From Helicoverpa zea (taxonomy: Eukaryota > Arthropoda > Insecta > Lepidoptera > Noctuidae), in contig NC_061461.1 of NCBI RefSeq assembly GCF_022581195.2, positions 6,510,001 to 6,574,000 of the forward strand: 64,000 nt of DNA, given 5' to 3'. The notes under the pieces were generated by a model. The model was given only the letters and a program-made list of their open reading frames with translations, did no database searches and was not told the DNA's origin. Positions 21,057 to 32,167 of the stretch are shown here, in pieces. Positions within the stretch are counted from its first letter, which is position 1, and each line of letters starts with the position of its first letter. The position numbers were made by a program, and so were the translations under genes.

Positions 21057-24000
21057 CTATAGTAAAAAAGTATACAGCAATTTTGCTGCTTTTGATGCAG
21101 GGTTAGCCAAAATGCCATGGAACACACCAACATCCATTGCAGACAACTTCATCCATTTGAGAAGTGCATTTCTTTTATCCGCGTATCGGACACATTCCAC
21201 CAACACATGCTGTATGTCCTCTTTCTTGCCACAAACCTCACAGTTAGGAGAGTTTAATTTTCGCATCAAGTACGCAAAATTGTTTAGTGGAACATGTCCT
21301 GATCGCATTCGATGTGCCACGACAACTTGTCTACGATTTAGGTGCGCCTCGGCGAACCAAGGTATATGAGGAGGCTCACATTGTATACTTTTATACCAGA
21401 TTCCTTTCCATTTCGATCTTTCATTAAAATGTTCCTTCCAAGACAAATAGTTTATTTTTTTATATTTACTTAATATTTCCGAGTAACTAGGTAAAATGTT
21501 AGGTGTTTGTTTGCCTGACAGAATGGCATCTTTGGCTAATTTGTCAGCCTCCTCATTACCCACAAGGCCAACATGAGATGGTACCCACTGCAAAATTACT
21601 TTTCTACCTGTTTGTTGAAAGTATTGTATCTGTTCCAGAATTGTATACGCAATCGCTAACCCCTTACATCCATTGCGTACACATTTAGCAATATGCTGAA
21701 GGGCGCTTCTGCTATCTGTACATATCACCACTTTCATCAAACTTAACTCAAGCACATATTTCAGAGCCTCAGAAATGGCAAATAGTTCAGCTGTCATGAT
21801 GGAGATGTGTTTATTCATACTATAAGTTCCATGACACTTGTTTAGTAAATCACAAAAAGCTGCACCTACTCCATCTGGTGTTTTGGACCCATCTGTATAA
21901 ATGACATTCCAGCCAGTGTATCCCTCCCGTAATTCATTAAGGGTATTATATTTTAAAGAGTTATTATCATAATGTGATTTTGGACCAGTTACACTAGCTA
22001 GATTACATTTTATAGAATCATTAACATCTATATTGGACACCCATGTCTTCACAGTAAACATAAAGCCTGGATAGGAAGACGAAATCTCTTCAGTTTTTGT
22101 CATATTATGTGAAGTAACCAGTAAAGGTTTCCTCTTTCCATTCCAGTAACTATATTCCATCATACTATTAAGTTCTGTAATCAATCTTATAGAACTATCG
22201 TTTGACCTAGACTCTAGCTTTAAACAAAATTTATAAGAGAGGAATTGTCTTCTATGTTGTAGAGGAGGTATGCTCAACTCACTCTCCATTACGTGTACCG
22301 GAGTAGACTTAATAAAACCACCGATTATTCTTAATCCTAGATTTTGTAGTTTATCCAATTTGAATGTGTGACTATTTGCAGAATTATCGTACAAAAAACA
22401 TCCGTAATCAATTCTACTTCTAATAAGAGCCATATAAAGTCTACGCATATGGATAGGGTGAATACCCCATGACGATCCCGCCAGAACTTTAAGCAGCTGT
22501 ATTTTCTTTTGAGAACTCTCGTACAACTCGTTAACATGCTTCCCCCATCTTAAACATTTGTCCAACCACATTCCTAGATATTTGATGCAATCGACTATTT
22601 CTAACGTATTTTTGTTTACTTTAATATCGACTGAAAGCCTTTTACGTCCTCTGGTAAATATGCATAATTTTGACTTATTGCAAGATAATTCCAATCCTAG
22701 CACGTCTATTGCTGATACAAAGAAATCTAACGCTTGATGCATATTATCAACGCTGTCATCTAATTTATTGTTATTACAGTATAGCACAAAGTCGTCAGCG
22801 TATTGACTGACGCACACGTTATTGATTCCTTGACAAATATTAGCCGTAATTATATTAAAGAGAAGGGGGGATAGAGGATCACCCTGAGCAATTCCTTTAC
22901 CAGTCCATCTTATATATAGCCTGTCGCTTTCATCAGCTTTAATAGTCAGATGTCTTTCTTTTAAAAATTCCCAAATATAAGAACAAATATATTTCCCCAC
23001 TTTCAAATCATTCAGAATGTGTACAACTCTATCAATAAGAACGTTATTATAAGCCCCTTCAATATCCAAAAAGCAGCTACAGTTGGGATATTTTTGGTAA
23101 ATCCAATTTGTATTTTAGTTACCAATCTTGCAAGACTATCATGACATGAGTGATTTCGTCTGAAACCAGTTGTATTAGGAGATAGAATTTTATTATATTC
23201 TGTAAACCATTCCAGTCGTTTCAGGATCATGGAATGAAATATTTTGCACAGACAAGACATTAAAGCGATTGGACGGAGCTTACTACCGGAAGCACTGCCA
23301 GTTTTCGGAATCGATATAATATAAATATCTCGCCATTGAGACGGGATTGATGATGTTTTAAAAATTAAATTATATACGTCTAGTAAATATTTTTTAGCAA
23401 CAATAGGCAAATTAAAAATCATGGAGTATGTTATATTATCTGAACCTGGAGATGTATCTTTAGCTTTCAAGCATGATTCTAATTCTTGTTTAGAGAATTC
23501 ACAGTTTAGCGGGGACTCCCCATTATCAAATGAAGGTTTTGGGGCCATTACAAAGTCTGGGGCCAATGAATTCAGTAATTCTTCCTTTTTTCGGTCCGAT
23601 GAATAAGATCTCGTCTGCCTGTAACCCTTCATCCAGCGCATTTTCCTCCACATGGTTGATGACGTTGTATTTTCATCAATACTGTCACAGAAATTATGAA
23701 AAGATTTAGACCTAGCTTGCCTTATGATCTTTTGACTTTCACCCTCTTATTATAAAAACTGCCACAAGTAGTGGTTTAAACCAGACTGAAGACGTCTTGG
23801 TTTGTTACGGTACTTACGATAGTCTTTACATCCTTATTACAAAACGTAGACTAAGAGAAGACTGTTTGGTACTTCGATTTGTCTGTGGTTCAAATAATAT
23901 CCACAGATTATAAGCAACAAATATTTAAATCATTCGTTCAATCGTTCCGAATTCTATGCGCCGTTCCTTTTTACATTACTTTATTAAGTGCATTTTGATG

Positions 24001-25864
24001 AAAAATAAATAACTATGATAATAAAACAAATGTCTATGCGGTTGAAAATATTACGTTTTATTATTTAAAGGTAATTTTATATTTCTAGTATCTTTTAACG
24101 ATATACACGATCCAATTATTCTCTTTTAAACAACTATCGAGTTTGCGCGTATAACGGAACGTCAGTTTGTTATGTTTTGTTTTTAGGTTAGGAATAACTT
24201 GGAATACTTTCATCCCGATTTAAATGATTAAATAAGACGTTGTGCATCTCATTAGAACCTCTTCAAAATTAAATGCACAATAACTTATAAGTACACAGTA
24301 TATCGCGTGCATTAAATTACCAAAAAAAGGAAACAACATAAAAGTAGAAAACTATCTTTTATTCCGATGTCTATTTATACAGTCAAACGCACTGATACAT
24401 GTTGGAAACACAATCACACAATCTTGATCCGAATCTTGTTCGTATTATTTCGAAAAACGTAAATCGATATTTATATCGAAAATTGTCGTCAGGTAATTTG
24501 AAGAGATTTTCTCGATGACGCACTCTGTTGGGTCTCCGGACACTCTCAATAGTATTCTAACACATCCAAGTATTCCAAATCACACATATTTATATCCACT
24601 TTCGTTTTTTTCATCACAAAACAAATAACCTCAAAAGTAAATAATGTCGGAATTTGACGTTTGTCGACTAAGTACTGCAGTTAAACTAGGGGGCTCGATG
24701 GTTTATCTTTTGTACTACAGATAGTAATAGGACTTGCGATAAACTGCGTTTTGTAATAACGTTTTTTCAAGGTCGTACTTAAAGCTGGATTAAAGGTAGT
24801 ACAAAAGCCGATACTTATTTGTTACCGCGTTTTATAATAAGAGGGTCAGAGATTTTAACATTAAGTATATCCAGATTTTGAGGTATGGGGTTTTTTCTAA
24901 AGTTAGTTAAGGCTAAACGACGTTCGGCTACGACTTTGGAAATTTGTTGATTCCAGTATATTTTTGGTTTAAATTTACGGGCTGGATTATTGCATATTTT
25001 TATAAATGGAATAGTTTTATCAGCAGCTTTATTAACTAAGTTATTAAAATAGCTATACATATTTTGAACGTTTTCTGATGGAGGCGGAAATTCCACAATA
25101 TTTTCGGAGATAATTTGACGATAGCTAGCCCAGTCAGCTTTTTTAAAATTTCGCCTTAAAGTAATATTAATTACGTCAGGATATTTGAAACTCATTATTA
25201 TAATGAGGTGGTCACTACCAAGGCTTTCGTTACTAACGCTCCAAGAACTATTGACAGCTATGTCTGTGGTACAGAAAGAAACATCGGGGGAAGTTTTTTG
25301 TAAAAAACCACTTACGAGCTTCATTCTAGTGGGATCGCCATTATTTAATGAGATGAAATTATTTTCCATTGCAGCTTCGAACAATTGTTTACCTCTAGAA
25401 TCGTTTTTGTTCGACCAGCAGGTGTGGTGGCCATTAAAGTCACCGGCAATAATAGTTTTATTGGAAAACATAGAAAAAATTTGTTCCCAATCTAATTGGG
25501 AGGTTCTGACAGAAGATGGACAATAGACTGAAATTATGTTATGAACTAATTTACAGTTAAGAATTTTAATGTGTAATAGTTCTATACCTGAGTTACTCAC
25601 ATTCATGGGGACAATCAACGTCTTCAAAGATTTATGTGTAATAACCGACACTCCTCCATATGAGTCATGCCTGTCTTTTCTATAAACATTATATTCACTT
25701 ATATTTATGCGGCTATCTGCATCGAGCCAAGTTTCGCTTAAAATAGCGACATGGATGTTTCCTCTGTTTAGTAATAACTCTAAATCAATTAATTTCGGCT
25801 TCAGGCTCTGTGCATTCCACTGATAAATGTTGATACTAGTGGTAATAGTTTGGACACTATCCAT
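21057..25864 (-). pseudogene. LINE ORF2: APE endonuclease, reverse transcriptase, RNase H (broken)
   Basis: Reading begins with ATG at 25864, overlapping the ORF1 stop by 8 bp (ATGGATAG), a translation-coupling arrangement known in such LINEs. The AP endonuclease domain (YQWNAQSLKPK, SETWLDADS, IIAGDFNGHH, SLGSDHLII) covers 25864 to about 24840. The frame is then cut by an inserted element (23752-24836). It resumes as EGESQKIIRQARSKSF with the RT N-terminal part (23653-23070). A one-base loss in the T-run at 23068-23072 shifts frame. The RT core (LDIEGAYNN, GIAQGDPLSPLL, QYADDFVLYC) and an RNase H (VIYTDGSKTPDG, TAELFAISEAL, CTDSRSAL, WVPSHVGLVGNEEAD) follow. A Cys/His motif (CEVCGKKEDIQHVLVEC) ends the protein at 21057. 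Confidence 0.9.
23752..24836. mobile_element. Non-coding DNA element inserted in LINE ORF2
   Basis: About 1.08 kb of non-coding sequence separates two halves of the LINE ORF2. The junctions form an inverted match: 'CCTCTTATTATAAAA' at 23743-23757 and its inverse 'TTTTATAATAAGAGG' at 24830-24844. The likely target duplication is a few bases of TTATAA; beyond it the terminal repeats are weak (ACTGCCACAAGTAGTGGTTT versus GCGGTAACAAATAAGTATCG). The exact superfamily is uncertain. Confidence 0.6.
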
Positions 25865-26303
25865 CAATTATAGATTTAAAAAGTCTACTTACAATGTCAA
25901 AATCCTTAAAATACGCAAAAACATATACCACAATTTCTTCTACTAATACTTTTATGACCTTCTTCATCTTCTGTTCCAAAGAACAATCGTCCAAAACGAT
26001 ATCTTTAACCTTGTTATAAAGCTTTCTCAGTGTAGATTTGTTTTCATCTTTATTGGGAGTTTCTTCGATTGTTTTTTCATTCTTCCTTCCTTGCTGGCCT
26101 GGTTGTTCATGTTGTTCCGTGCAGCCCTTAGATTGTTCTTTTTTATTCTCATTCTGTTTTTTCTTTTTCTTCTTCTTATTCGATTTGGGTGTCGTTCTAT
26201 TTTCGTAACCTTCTTCCCCTTCACTTTCTATAGAAACACTCGAATCCATGCAAGTATTTATTAGATTAATTGTAGGTTCTACGGGTATCAGAGCATCCTT
26301 GTA

Positions 26304-26719
26304 TGTTCAGACTTCTTGGTCGTTTCCTCATTTCTTTATTTTTAATTTTTCTTCCTGCCATGACGGGTTTCGCTTTTGTTTTCACTTCTCTTTGGGAAAG
26401 TCAAAAAATTGGTATCGCCCGCGGCTCGTCGCGCGATAAAAATAAGAAAAACCCATAAAAGCCTCGCTAGAAGTGCTGTCTGTTAGTGCCTCGATCACCC
26501 GGACTCGTGAAAAGACAATACGAAGCAAGTGCAGAGAAAGTGTCCCGCTGGCCGGCCGGCATTCGAGTGTTCCGTCGTCGGCAGACTGCCTTCCTGTCCA
26601 CTTCCCTGTTTCCCAGGTAAGTTTGCCTTTTTCACCTACATTGAGGGTCACGGGGTTTCAACGGGGACTTCAACGGAGTTTGCAGTAACGCCAGCAATTT
26701 CTCCAGCGAGGCCCATCCA
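26304..26719 (+). repeat. BEL 5' LTR
   Basis: 416 bp, TGTTCAG...CATCCA. It contains 'CCATAAAAGCCTCGC', a possible TATA-like element, in its middle. It differs from the 3' LTR at two positions noticed by eye (GTGTTCCG versus GTGTCCCG; TGCCTTCC versus TGCCCTCC). Confidence 0.93.
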
Positions 26720-26994
26720 TTCTTCTTTTGGTGCCTCCTGTGAGGTACGAATTTCCTCATAAAATCTCGTAAATACTAATATTTCTCAGTAATATTTTCT
26801 CAAAATAATATTTCCTATCGAGTTTTCGATCTGTTCCACTCGCAAAACTTCTTATACCTAAGAGTATTGTTGCTGCATTCGCCGGTGATCTCTTATAAGT
26901 AGTTCGTAGTGACAGTTGTGCTCGAAGGATTTTATTTTAACTATAAACCAATCAGTTAACTTTTTCTTTCTTCATTCAGTAGTCTCTGAGCAAG

Positions 26995-29900
26995 ATGGAA
27001 GTAGAATTGAAATCGTTGATTAAAGAACGCGAGTATGCGTTCAAAAACATGCAAATTATTTACGACTTAGTTAAAAGTTGCCAAGAAAGTAAAGCAAAAA
27101 TATCTACTTTCAAGACCAGATATAAGTCAATAGAAAAAATTCGCGATACTTATGTTGAAGTCTGTAAACAAATTAATAAAATACAATTAAAAATTAATCC
27201 GCAGTTCGTAATTGATGATCACGTTTTGTTGTCGTTTGACGAGTTATATTACGCGGCCGTTGAGTTTGCCGATTCGCTTGACTCTAGTACGTGTGCGCCA
27301 TTGGCAGTAGCATCTTGTACACAATCATCGATTGCTGCTGTAAAGCTACCTAAGTTGCAAATTCCAAAATTCGATGGCCAGATCGAAAACTGGCAGACGT
27401 TTAAAGATAGCTACGAGCCATTAGTGCATAATAACGCCTCGTTATCCGATATAGAAAAATTTCACTATCTAATTCCATGTTTGTCCGGCAGTGCGTTGTC
27501 GCTCACGAAAGGCGTTCCTATTACATCAGCGAAGTACGCTGTCGTATATAACGCGCTCATCGATAGGTTCGACAGCAAGCGCATTCTCGCGACAACTTAT
27601 TTAGAGAAATTATTTAAATTATCCCCAATTCAAAAACCATCGCTATCGAATCTATCCGAATTAACTAATACACTGTATGAAAGTGTCAATGCACTTCGTG
27701 CTCTAAATATTAACGATTTAAGTGAATTTATTTTATTTTACATTGCGTCTCGACCTCTTGACTTTGACACTAGGCGAAGGTTCGAGTTGGAGAATAAGGA
27801 CGAAATTCCTACGTTCAATAACTTTCTGGCTTATTTACAAAATTATATAAAAGTTCTGGAAGTAAGTCAGCCACCCGCGTTAGCTGGCTCTTCCAACATT
27901 AATAAATCTAACGTTCGGACTAACAAAGCCGAAAATCATGGTCGCCAGCGAACGTCATTAATTTCCTTAAATATTAAGCAACCTACCTCAAATAATACCA
28001 AGTCAGACCAGATAATATGCGCTTGTTGCAATGAAAGTCATTCTGTGTACCGTTGCGGAAAGATGCATTCAATGTCGGTTGATCAACGCAGAACATTAGT
28101 TAAAGATTTGCGTCTGTGTACTAACTGTTTGCGTCCTGGTCACGATAATGTTAACTGCAAATCAAAGTTGTCTTGCTATATTTGTAACGAGAGACATAAT
28201 ACACTGCTGCATATCGAACGTCAAAGTAAAGAAACACAGGCGGGTGATTCAAAGGTGACTGTGAGAGCGGGTTCAAGCACCACGCTTACCTGCTCATCTA
28301 CAACAGCTGAACCGTTCAAGAGTACAAAGATCTTAGGTACTGCTGTAGTGCGCTTGCGTCACTCAGATGGTTCTATGCAGTATGCTCGTGCGCTCATCGA
28401 CAGCGGGTCGATGGATTCGTTGATCACAAATGAGTGCGCACGCAGATTAGGTTTGCGGATTAGAAAATGCAACTTAACCGTGTCTGGGCTTGGTCAAAAT
28501 TTCGTTAATATCAAGGGTCACACTGTTGGTTCGATAATACCTCGGTTGAGTGAGTCACCACAGTTTGACATCTCTTTGGTAGTTTTACCAAAGATTGCGG
28601 GAATGATGCCTTCGTCATCGCTGCCGATGTACGTCAAGGATCATTTCGCACACTTAGATCTCGCCGACTGCGATTTCTATAAATCGGGTCCGATCGATCT
28701 TTTATTAGGAGTTGAGTGTTTTGACCAGATATATACTGGCTCTCGTTACACTCCCGGTCCCGGGTTACCCTGCGCGTTATCGAGTGTATTCGGCTGGGTG
28801 ATAACAGGTCAGTTTCTTCATAACACGTCAACTCTGACACCAGATCAATCCGTTACGTCACTCGTCGCGTCATCCAGTGCGCTCGACGATACCGTTCAAC
28901 GGTTCTGGGAGTCTGAGGAGCCGCCGAAACGTAGAATTTCCGGCCCTGAAGACAAAGTTCACGAAGTTTGTGAACAAAAATACAAATCCGGTACATGTCG
29001 TACTCCGGAGGGAAGGTATGTAGTTCCTTTGGTGTTAAAGGATTATGCCTCTTCCCTTGGTGATTCTTATCGCCACGTTTTAAATCGATTTCTCAAACTA
29101 GAGAAACGTTTATGTACTCAAACTGAGTCAAAAACGGAATATCAGGATTCCATGGAGCAGTACAAAGACTTGGGACATATGCAGCCTATTGACACTTTGT
29201 CTGCTGGTCGGTACCTTATTCTGCATCTCTGCGTCGTGCGTCCAGAAAATACTACGACACGACTGCGTGTAGTCTTCGACGCCAGTAGTCGGACTACAAA
29301 TAATCACTCGTTGACTAATATTGTTCATGTAGGACCTAAACTTCAAAACGATTTAGTTACCAAGTTTCGTCCTCATAAAACTGTTTTTACTGCTGATGTT
29401 TACAGGCAGATTCTGATAAGGCCTGAAGAAAGGTGCTATCAACATATCCTATGGCGAGACAGTCCTACCGAAGCTCTCGTAGAATATGAGCTCAAAATAG
29501 TTGCGTATGAAGTAACTAGTTTGCCTTATTTATCTTGGGATGATGATATTTCTCAACATTTAGCCAAACAATGGCATTCGCCTGCCGCGAATTTATTAAG
29601 TTTGAAAAGTATAATCTTACCGCGGCTGGTTATTCCTCCAGATCTTATTGATATCCATATAGTAGGATTTTGCGACGGTTCGTCAAAAGGATATGGATGC
29701 GGCGTGTATTTATGCGCTGTTACATGTACGAATTCTACTGTAACGCATCTATTTATAGGAAAGTCTAGAGTGGCTCCTACAGTGAATAGGCTCGAGCTAA
29801 GCAATGCTTTGCTTCTAGCGCGTGTGCTATCTCACATGTATAATCTGTTAAAGGATAGAACTCCTATTCAAACTAATCGTGCTCATTCTTATAGCAGTAG

Positions 29901-30870
29901 TACGCTCTCTTGGATTAATACTAATCCTCATTTACTAAACATGTATGTAGTTAATTGTGAAATCGTTGGAACGGAAAATTTACATTCTCGTCAAGTTCAA
30001 GATGTAATTTCAACTTTAATTTCTAGACATTCCAATTTCATAAAACTTCAAGAAACCTTAGCCTGGTGGTTTCGTATTATATCGAATTTTAAACGTCCCA
30101 AACAAAATTGGGACACTTCTCCTCTCTCTAGCACTGAACTTAAAAGGTCATTGAGAGCTTTGGTGCAGTACATTCAAAGTCAACATATGACAATAGTATT
30201 CAATCAAGTGTACGATAAGCAACAATGTTCCAAATCTATTCAAAACTTTTCACCGATTATAGATGAGGAAGGTTGTCTGCAAGTGGGGGGACGCATTGAT
30301 GAGGCTACCTTACTCACATCTACGTCCCACTCTCTTATTTCACCTAAATTAAGTCCTCTATCTCGAATGATAGTTGAATATTTTCATTTAAAGAATCTTC
30401 TTTGCGATCCTAGAACCTTGCGAGCGTTAGTTCAACATAACTTCTGGATAATCAGATTTGTTTCTCGTCGCGATATGTGTTATTATGTTCTAACCGCTTG
30501 TCGTAAAAATTTCTTAGGCGCGAATAAATATCTCAAAGAGTTCGTTAATGAACTTTATAAAAATAAATCTGCTATAGTATACAATGGCTTAGCTTGTCAT
30601 CAAATCGTCTTTTGGCGAGCTTGGCAACGTGATTATCTTCACACACTTCAACAATATAACCAATGGTTTCCAGTCGCGCCTAATTTAAAGGTTAACGATT
30701 TAGTCATCGTCAACAAACCAAATCTTCCACCTTTGCTCTGGAGATTGGCTCATATAGAACAAGTGCACCCAGGTGCCGATACCATAGTTGGAGTTTTTAC
30801 TCTCCGAGCTGCTAATGGCAGGACGCTTCGACGACACATCGTCAAGGTCTGCCCTATACCAATTAATTAG
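26995..30870 (+). CDS. BEL/Pao Gag-Pol polyprotein lacking RT catalytic core and integrase core
   Basis: A single frame of 1291 codons with no stop. Gag is N-terminal (PKLQIPKFDGQIENWQTF near residue 120 is the insect BEL Gag signature), with zinc-knuckle clusters about residues 340-400. A retropepsin active site lies in ALIDSGSMDSLIT (~466). The RT starts normally (LRVVFDASS ~757; FTADV ~796) but jumps after AYEVTSLPY (~840). The segment with the YxDD catalytic pair is absent. An RNase H-like part (IVGFCDGSSKGYGCGVY ~888) follows. The integrase N-terminus (HNFWI ~1148) leads almost directly to the C-terminal chromatin-side domain, without the catalytic DDE core. Family members usually have about 1700-1800 residues. 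It cannot support its own transposition. All deletions keep the frame. Confidence 0.88.
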   Translation: MEVELKSLIKEREYAFKNMQIIYDLVKSCQESKAKISTFKTRYKSIEKIRDTYVEVCKQINKIQLKINPQFVIDDHVLLSFDELYYAAVEFADSLDSSTCAPLAVASCTQSSIAAVKLPKLQIPKFDGQIENWQTFKDSYEPLVHNNASLSDIEKFHYLIPCLSGSALSLTKGVPITSAKYAVVYNALIDRFDSKRILATTYLEKLFKLSPIQKPSLSNLSELTNTLYESVNALRALNINDLSEFILFYIASRPLDFDTRRRFELENKDEIPTFNNFLAYLQNYIKVLEVSQPPALAGSSNINKSNVRTNKAENHGRQRTSLISLNIKQPTSNNTKSDQIICACCNESHSVYRCGKMHSMSVDQRRTLVKDLRLCTNCLRPGHDNVNCKSKLSCYICNERHNTLLHIERQSKETQAGDSKVTVRAGSSTTLTCSSTTAEPFKSTKILGTAVVRLRHSDGSMQYARALIDSGSMDSLITNECARRLGLRIRKCNLTVSGLGQNFVNIKGHTVGSIIPRLSESPQFDISLVVLPKIAGMMPSSSLPMYVKDHFAHLDLADCDFYKSGPIDLLLGVECFDQIYTGSRYTPGPGLPCALSSVFGWVITGQFLHNTSTLTPDQSVTSLVASSSALDDTVQRFWESEEPPKRRISGPEDKVHEVCEQKYKSGTCRTPEGRYVVPLVLKDYASSLGDSYRHVLNRFLKLEKRLCTQTESKTEYQDSMEQYKDLGHMQPIDTLSAGRYLILHLCVVRPENTTTRLRVVFDASSRTTNNHSLTNIVHVGPKLQNDLVTKFRPHKTVFTADVYRQILIRPEERCYQHILWRDSPTEALVEYELKIVAYEVTSLPYLSWDDDISQHLAKQWHSPAANLLSLKSIILPRLVIPPDLIDIHIVGFCDGSSKGYGCGVYLCAVTCTNSTVTHLFIGKSRVAPTVNRLELSNALLLARVLSHMYNLLKDRTPIQTNRAHSYSSSTLSWINTNPHLLNMYVVNCEIVGTENLHSRQVQDVISTLISRHSNFIKLQETLAWWFRIISNFKRPKQNWDTSPLSSTELKRSLRALVQYIQSQHMTIVFNQVYDKQQCSKSIQNFSPIIDEEGCLQVGGRIDEATLLTSTSHSLISPKLSPLSRMIVEYFHLKNLLCDPRTLRALVQHNFWIIRFVSRRDMCYYVLTACRKNFLGANKYLKEFVNELYKNKSAIVYNGLACHQIVFWRAWQRDYLHTLQQYNQWFPVAPNLKVNDLVIVNKPNLPPLLWRLAHIEQVHPGADTIVGVFTLRAANGRTLRRHIVKVCPIPIN

Positions 30871-31028
30871 TCTATACTAGATAACTTGAGCAATATCGAT
30901 CTCAGTCCTTTATATCGTATTGCTCATTCTTAGAAGTTAAGTTTTAGTTTAACGTATATTTTTCGAGCTTAGCTTCCGTTGCGTTCGACTTATCCGTGAA
31001 ACCCATGTGGCTTTCAAGTGGGGGGAAA

Positions 31029-31444
31029 TGTTCAGACTTCTTGGTCGTTTCCTCATTTCTTTATTTTTAATTTTTCTTCCTGCCATGACGGGTTTCGCTT
31101 TTGTTTTCACTTCTCTTTGGGAAAGTCAAAAAATTGGTATCGCCCGCGGCTCGTCGCGCGATAAAAATAAGAAAAACCCATAAAAGCCTCGCTAGAAGTG
31201 CTGTCTGTTAGTGCCTCGATCACCCGGACTCGTGAAAAGACAATACGAAGCAAGTGCAGAGAAAGTGTCCCGCTGGCCGGCCGGCATTCGAGTGTCCCGT
31301 CGTCGGCAGACTGCCCTCCTGTCCACTTCCCTGTTTCCCAGGTAAGTTTGCCTTTTTCACCTACATTGAGGGTCACGGGGTTTCAACGGGGACTTCAACG
31401 GAGTTTGCAGTAACGCCAGCAATTTCTCCAGCGAGGCCCATCCA
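31029..31444 (+). repeat. BEL 3' LTR
   Basis: 416 bp, the same length and ends as the 5' LTR. It follows the polypurine tract directly and is followed by the TTGTA target duplication at 31445-31449. Confidence 0.93.
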
Positions 31445-32167
31445 TTGTATGTTTTCTTCTGTGAAGAAGAAGTAGAGGAATAAAGTAGTTCCCCAGCTTC
31501 AACGCTCATACGAGGGGTTTGATTAGTTTTTTTCAGTTCTTTTAAGTATAACTCCAGCGCTATCTTGTAAGAACATTTATCTTTACTCATTATGTCCCGA
31601 ATCATTCTCTCTTTCAGATATACTGGACATTTTTTATTTAATGCCATATGCGGGCCTTTACAATTGATACAGGATAACTTCTCAGTTTCGCAATTGTCAT
31701 GTCCTTTGCCACATTTGGGGCAAATAATTTTCTGGGTAGGACAGAACCGTTTCATATGGCCATATTTCCAACATCCTGAACACTGGGTAACCGGGAAAAT
31801 ATATGATTCAACCTTAAAACGACATCCATATCCATATATATATGAAGGTAACGTTGCTCCTTTAAAAGCAATTCTAATAGCCTCACTATCGATCCACTGC
31901 CCATCTTCAGTTAACCTTTTCAATCTTTTGAACGAATAAATGTCTACTTCACTTTTAAATATTTCCGCAAATTCCTTCTCCTCTATATCCAAGTCAATAT
32001 TTCTGACAATGCCATAAATCATACTTAATTGGTCTGTTCTTTGACACCTAAAATCTAATTCTTGAAATTTTTTGCAATTAAGTAATTTGTTTGTTTCTTC
32101 AATGTATTTTAATGTAATAAACATTCTGTAGGGACTTTTATATTTGATTTTAAGAATGTTATTTATA

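Larger units (their letters stand above)
26304..31444 (+). mobile_element. BEL/Pao-type LTR retrotransposon, internally deleted
   Basis: The element is 5141 bp with a 5-bp target duplication, TTGTA (26299-26303 and 31445-31449). Both LTRs are 416 bp, start TGTTCAG and end CATCCA. A candidate primer-binding site, TGGTGCCTCCTG, begins at 26729 and a polypurine tract, AAGTGGGGGGAAA, lies at 31016-31028. It carries one long Gag-Pol frame (26995-30870) missing large parts of Pol. I see two differences between the LTRs, so the insertion is young. It sits in ORF1 of the older LINE. Confidence 0.93.
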
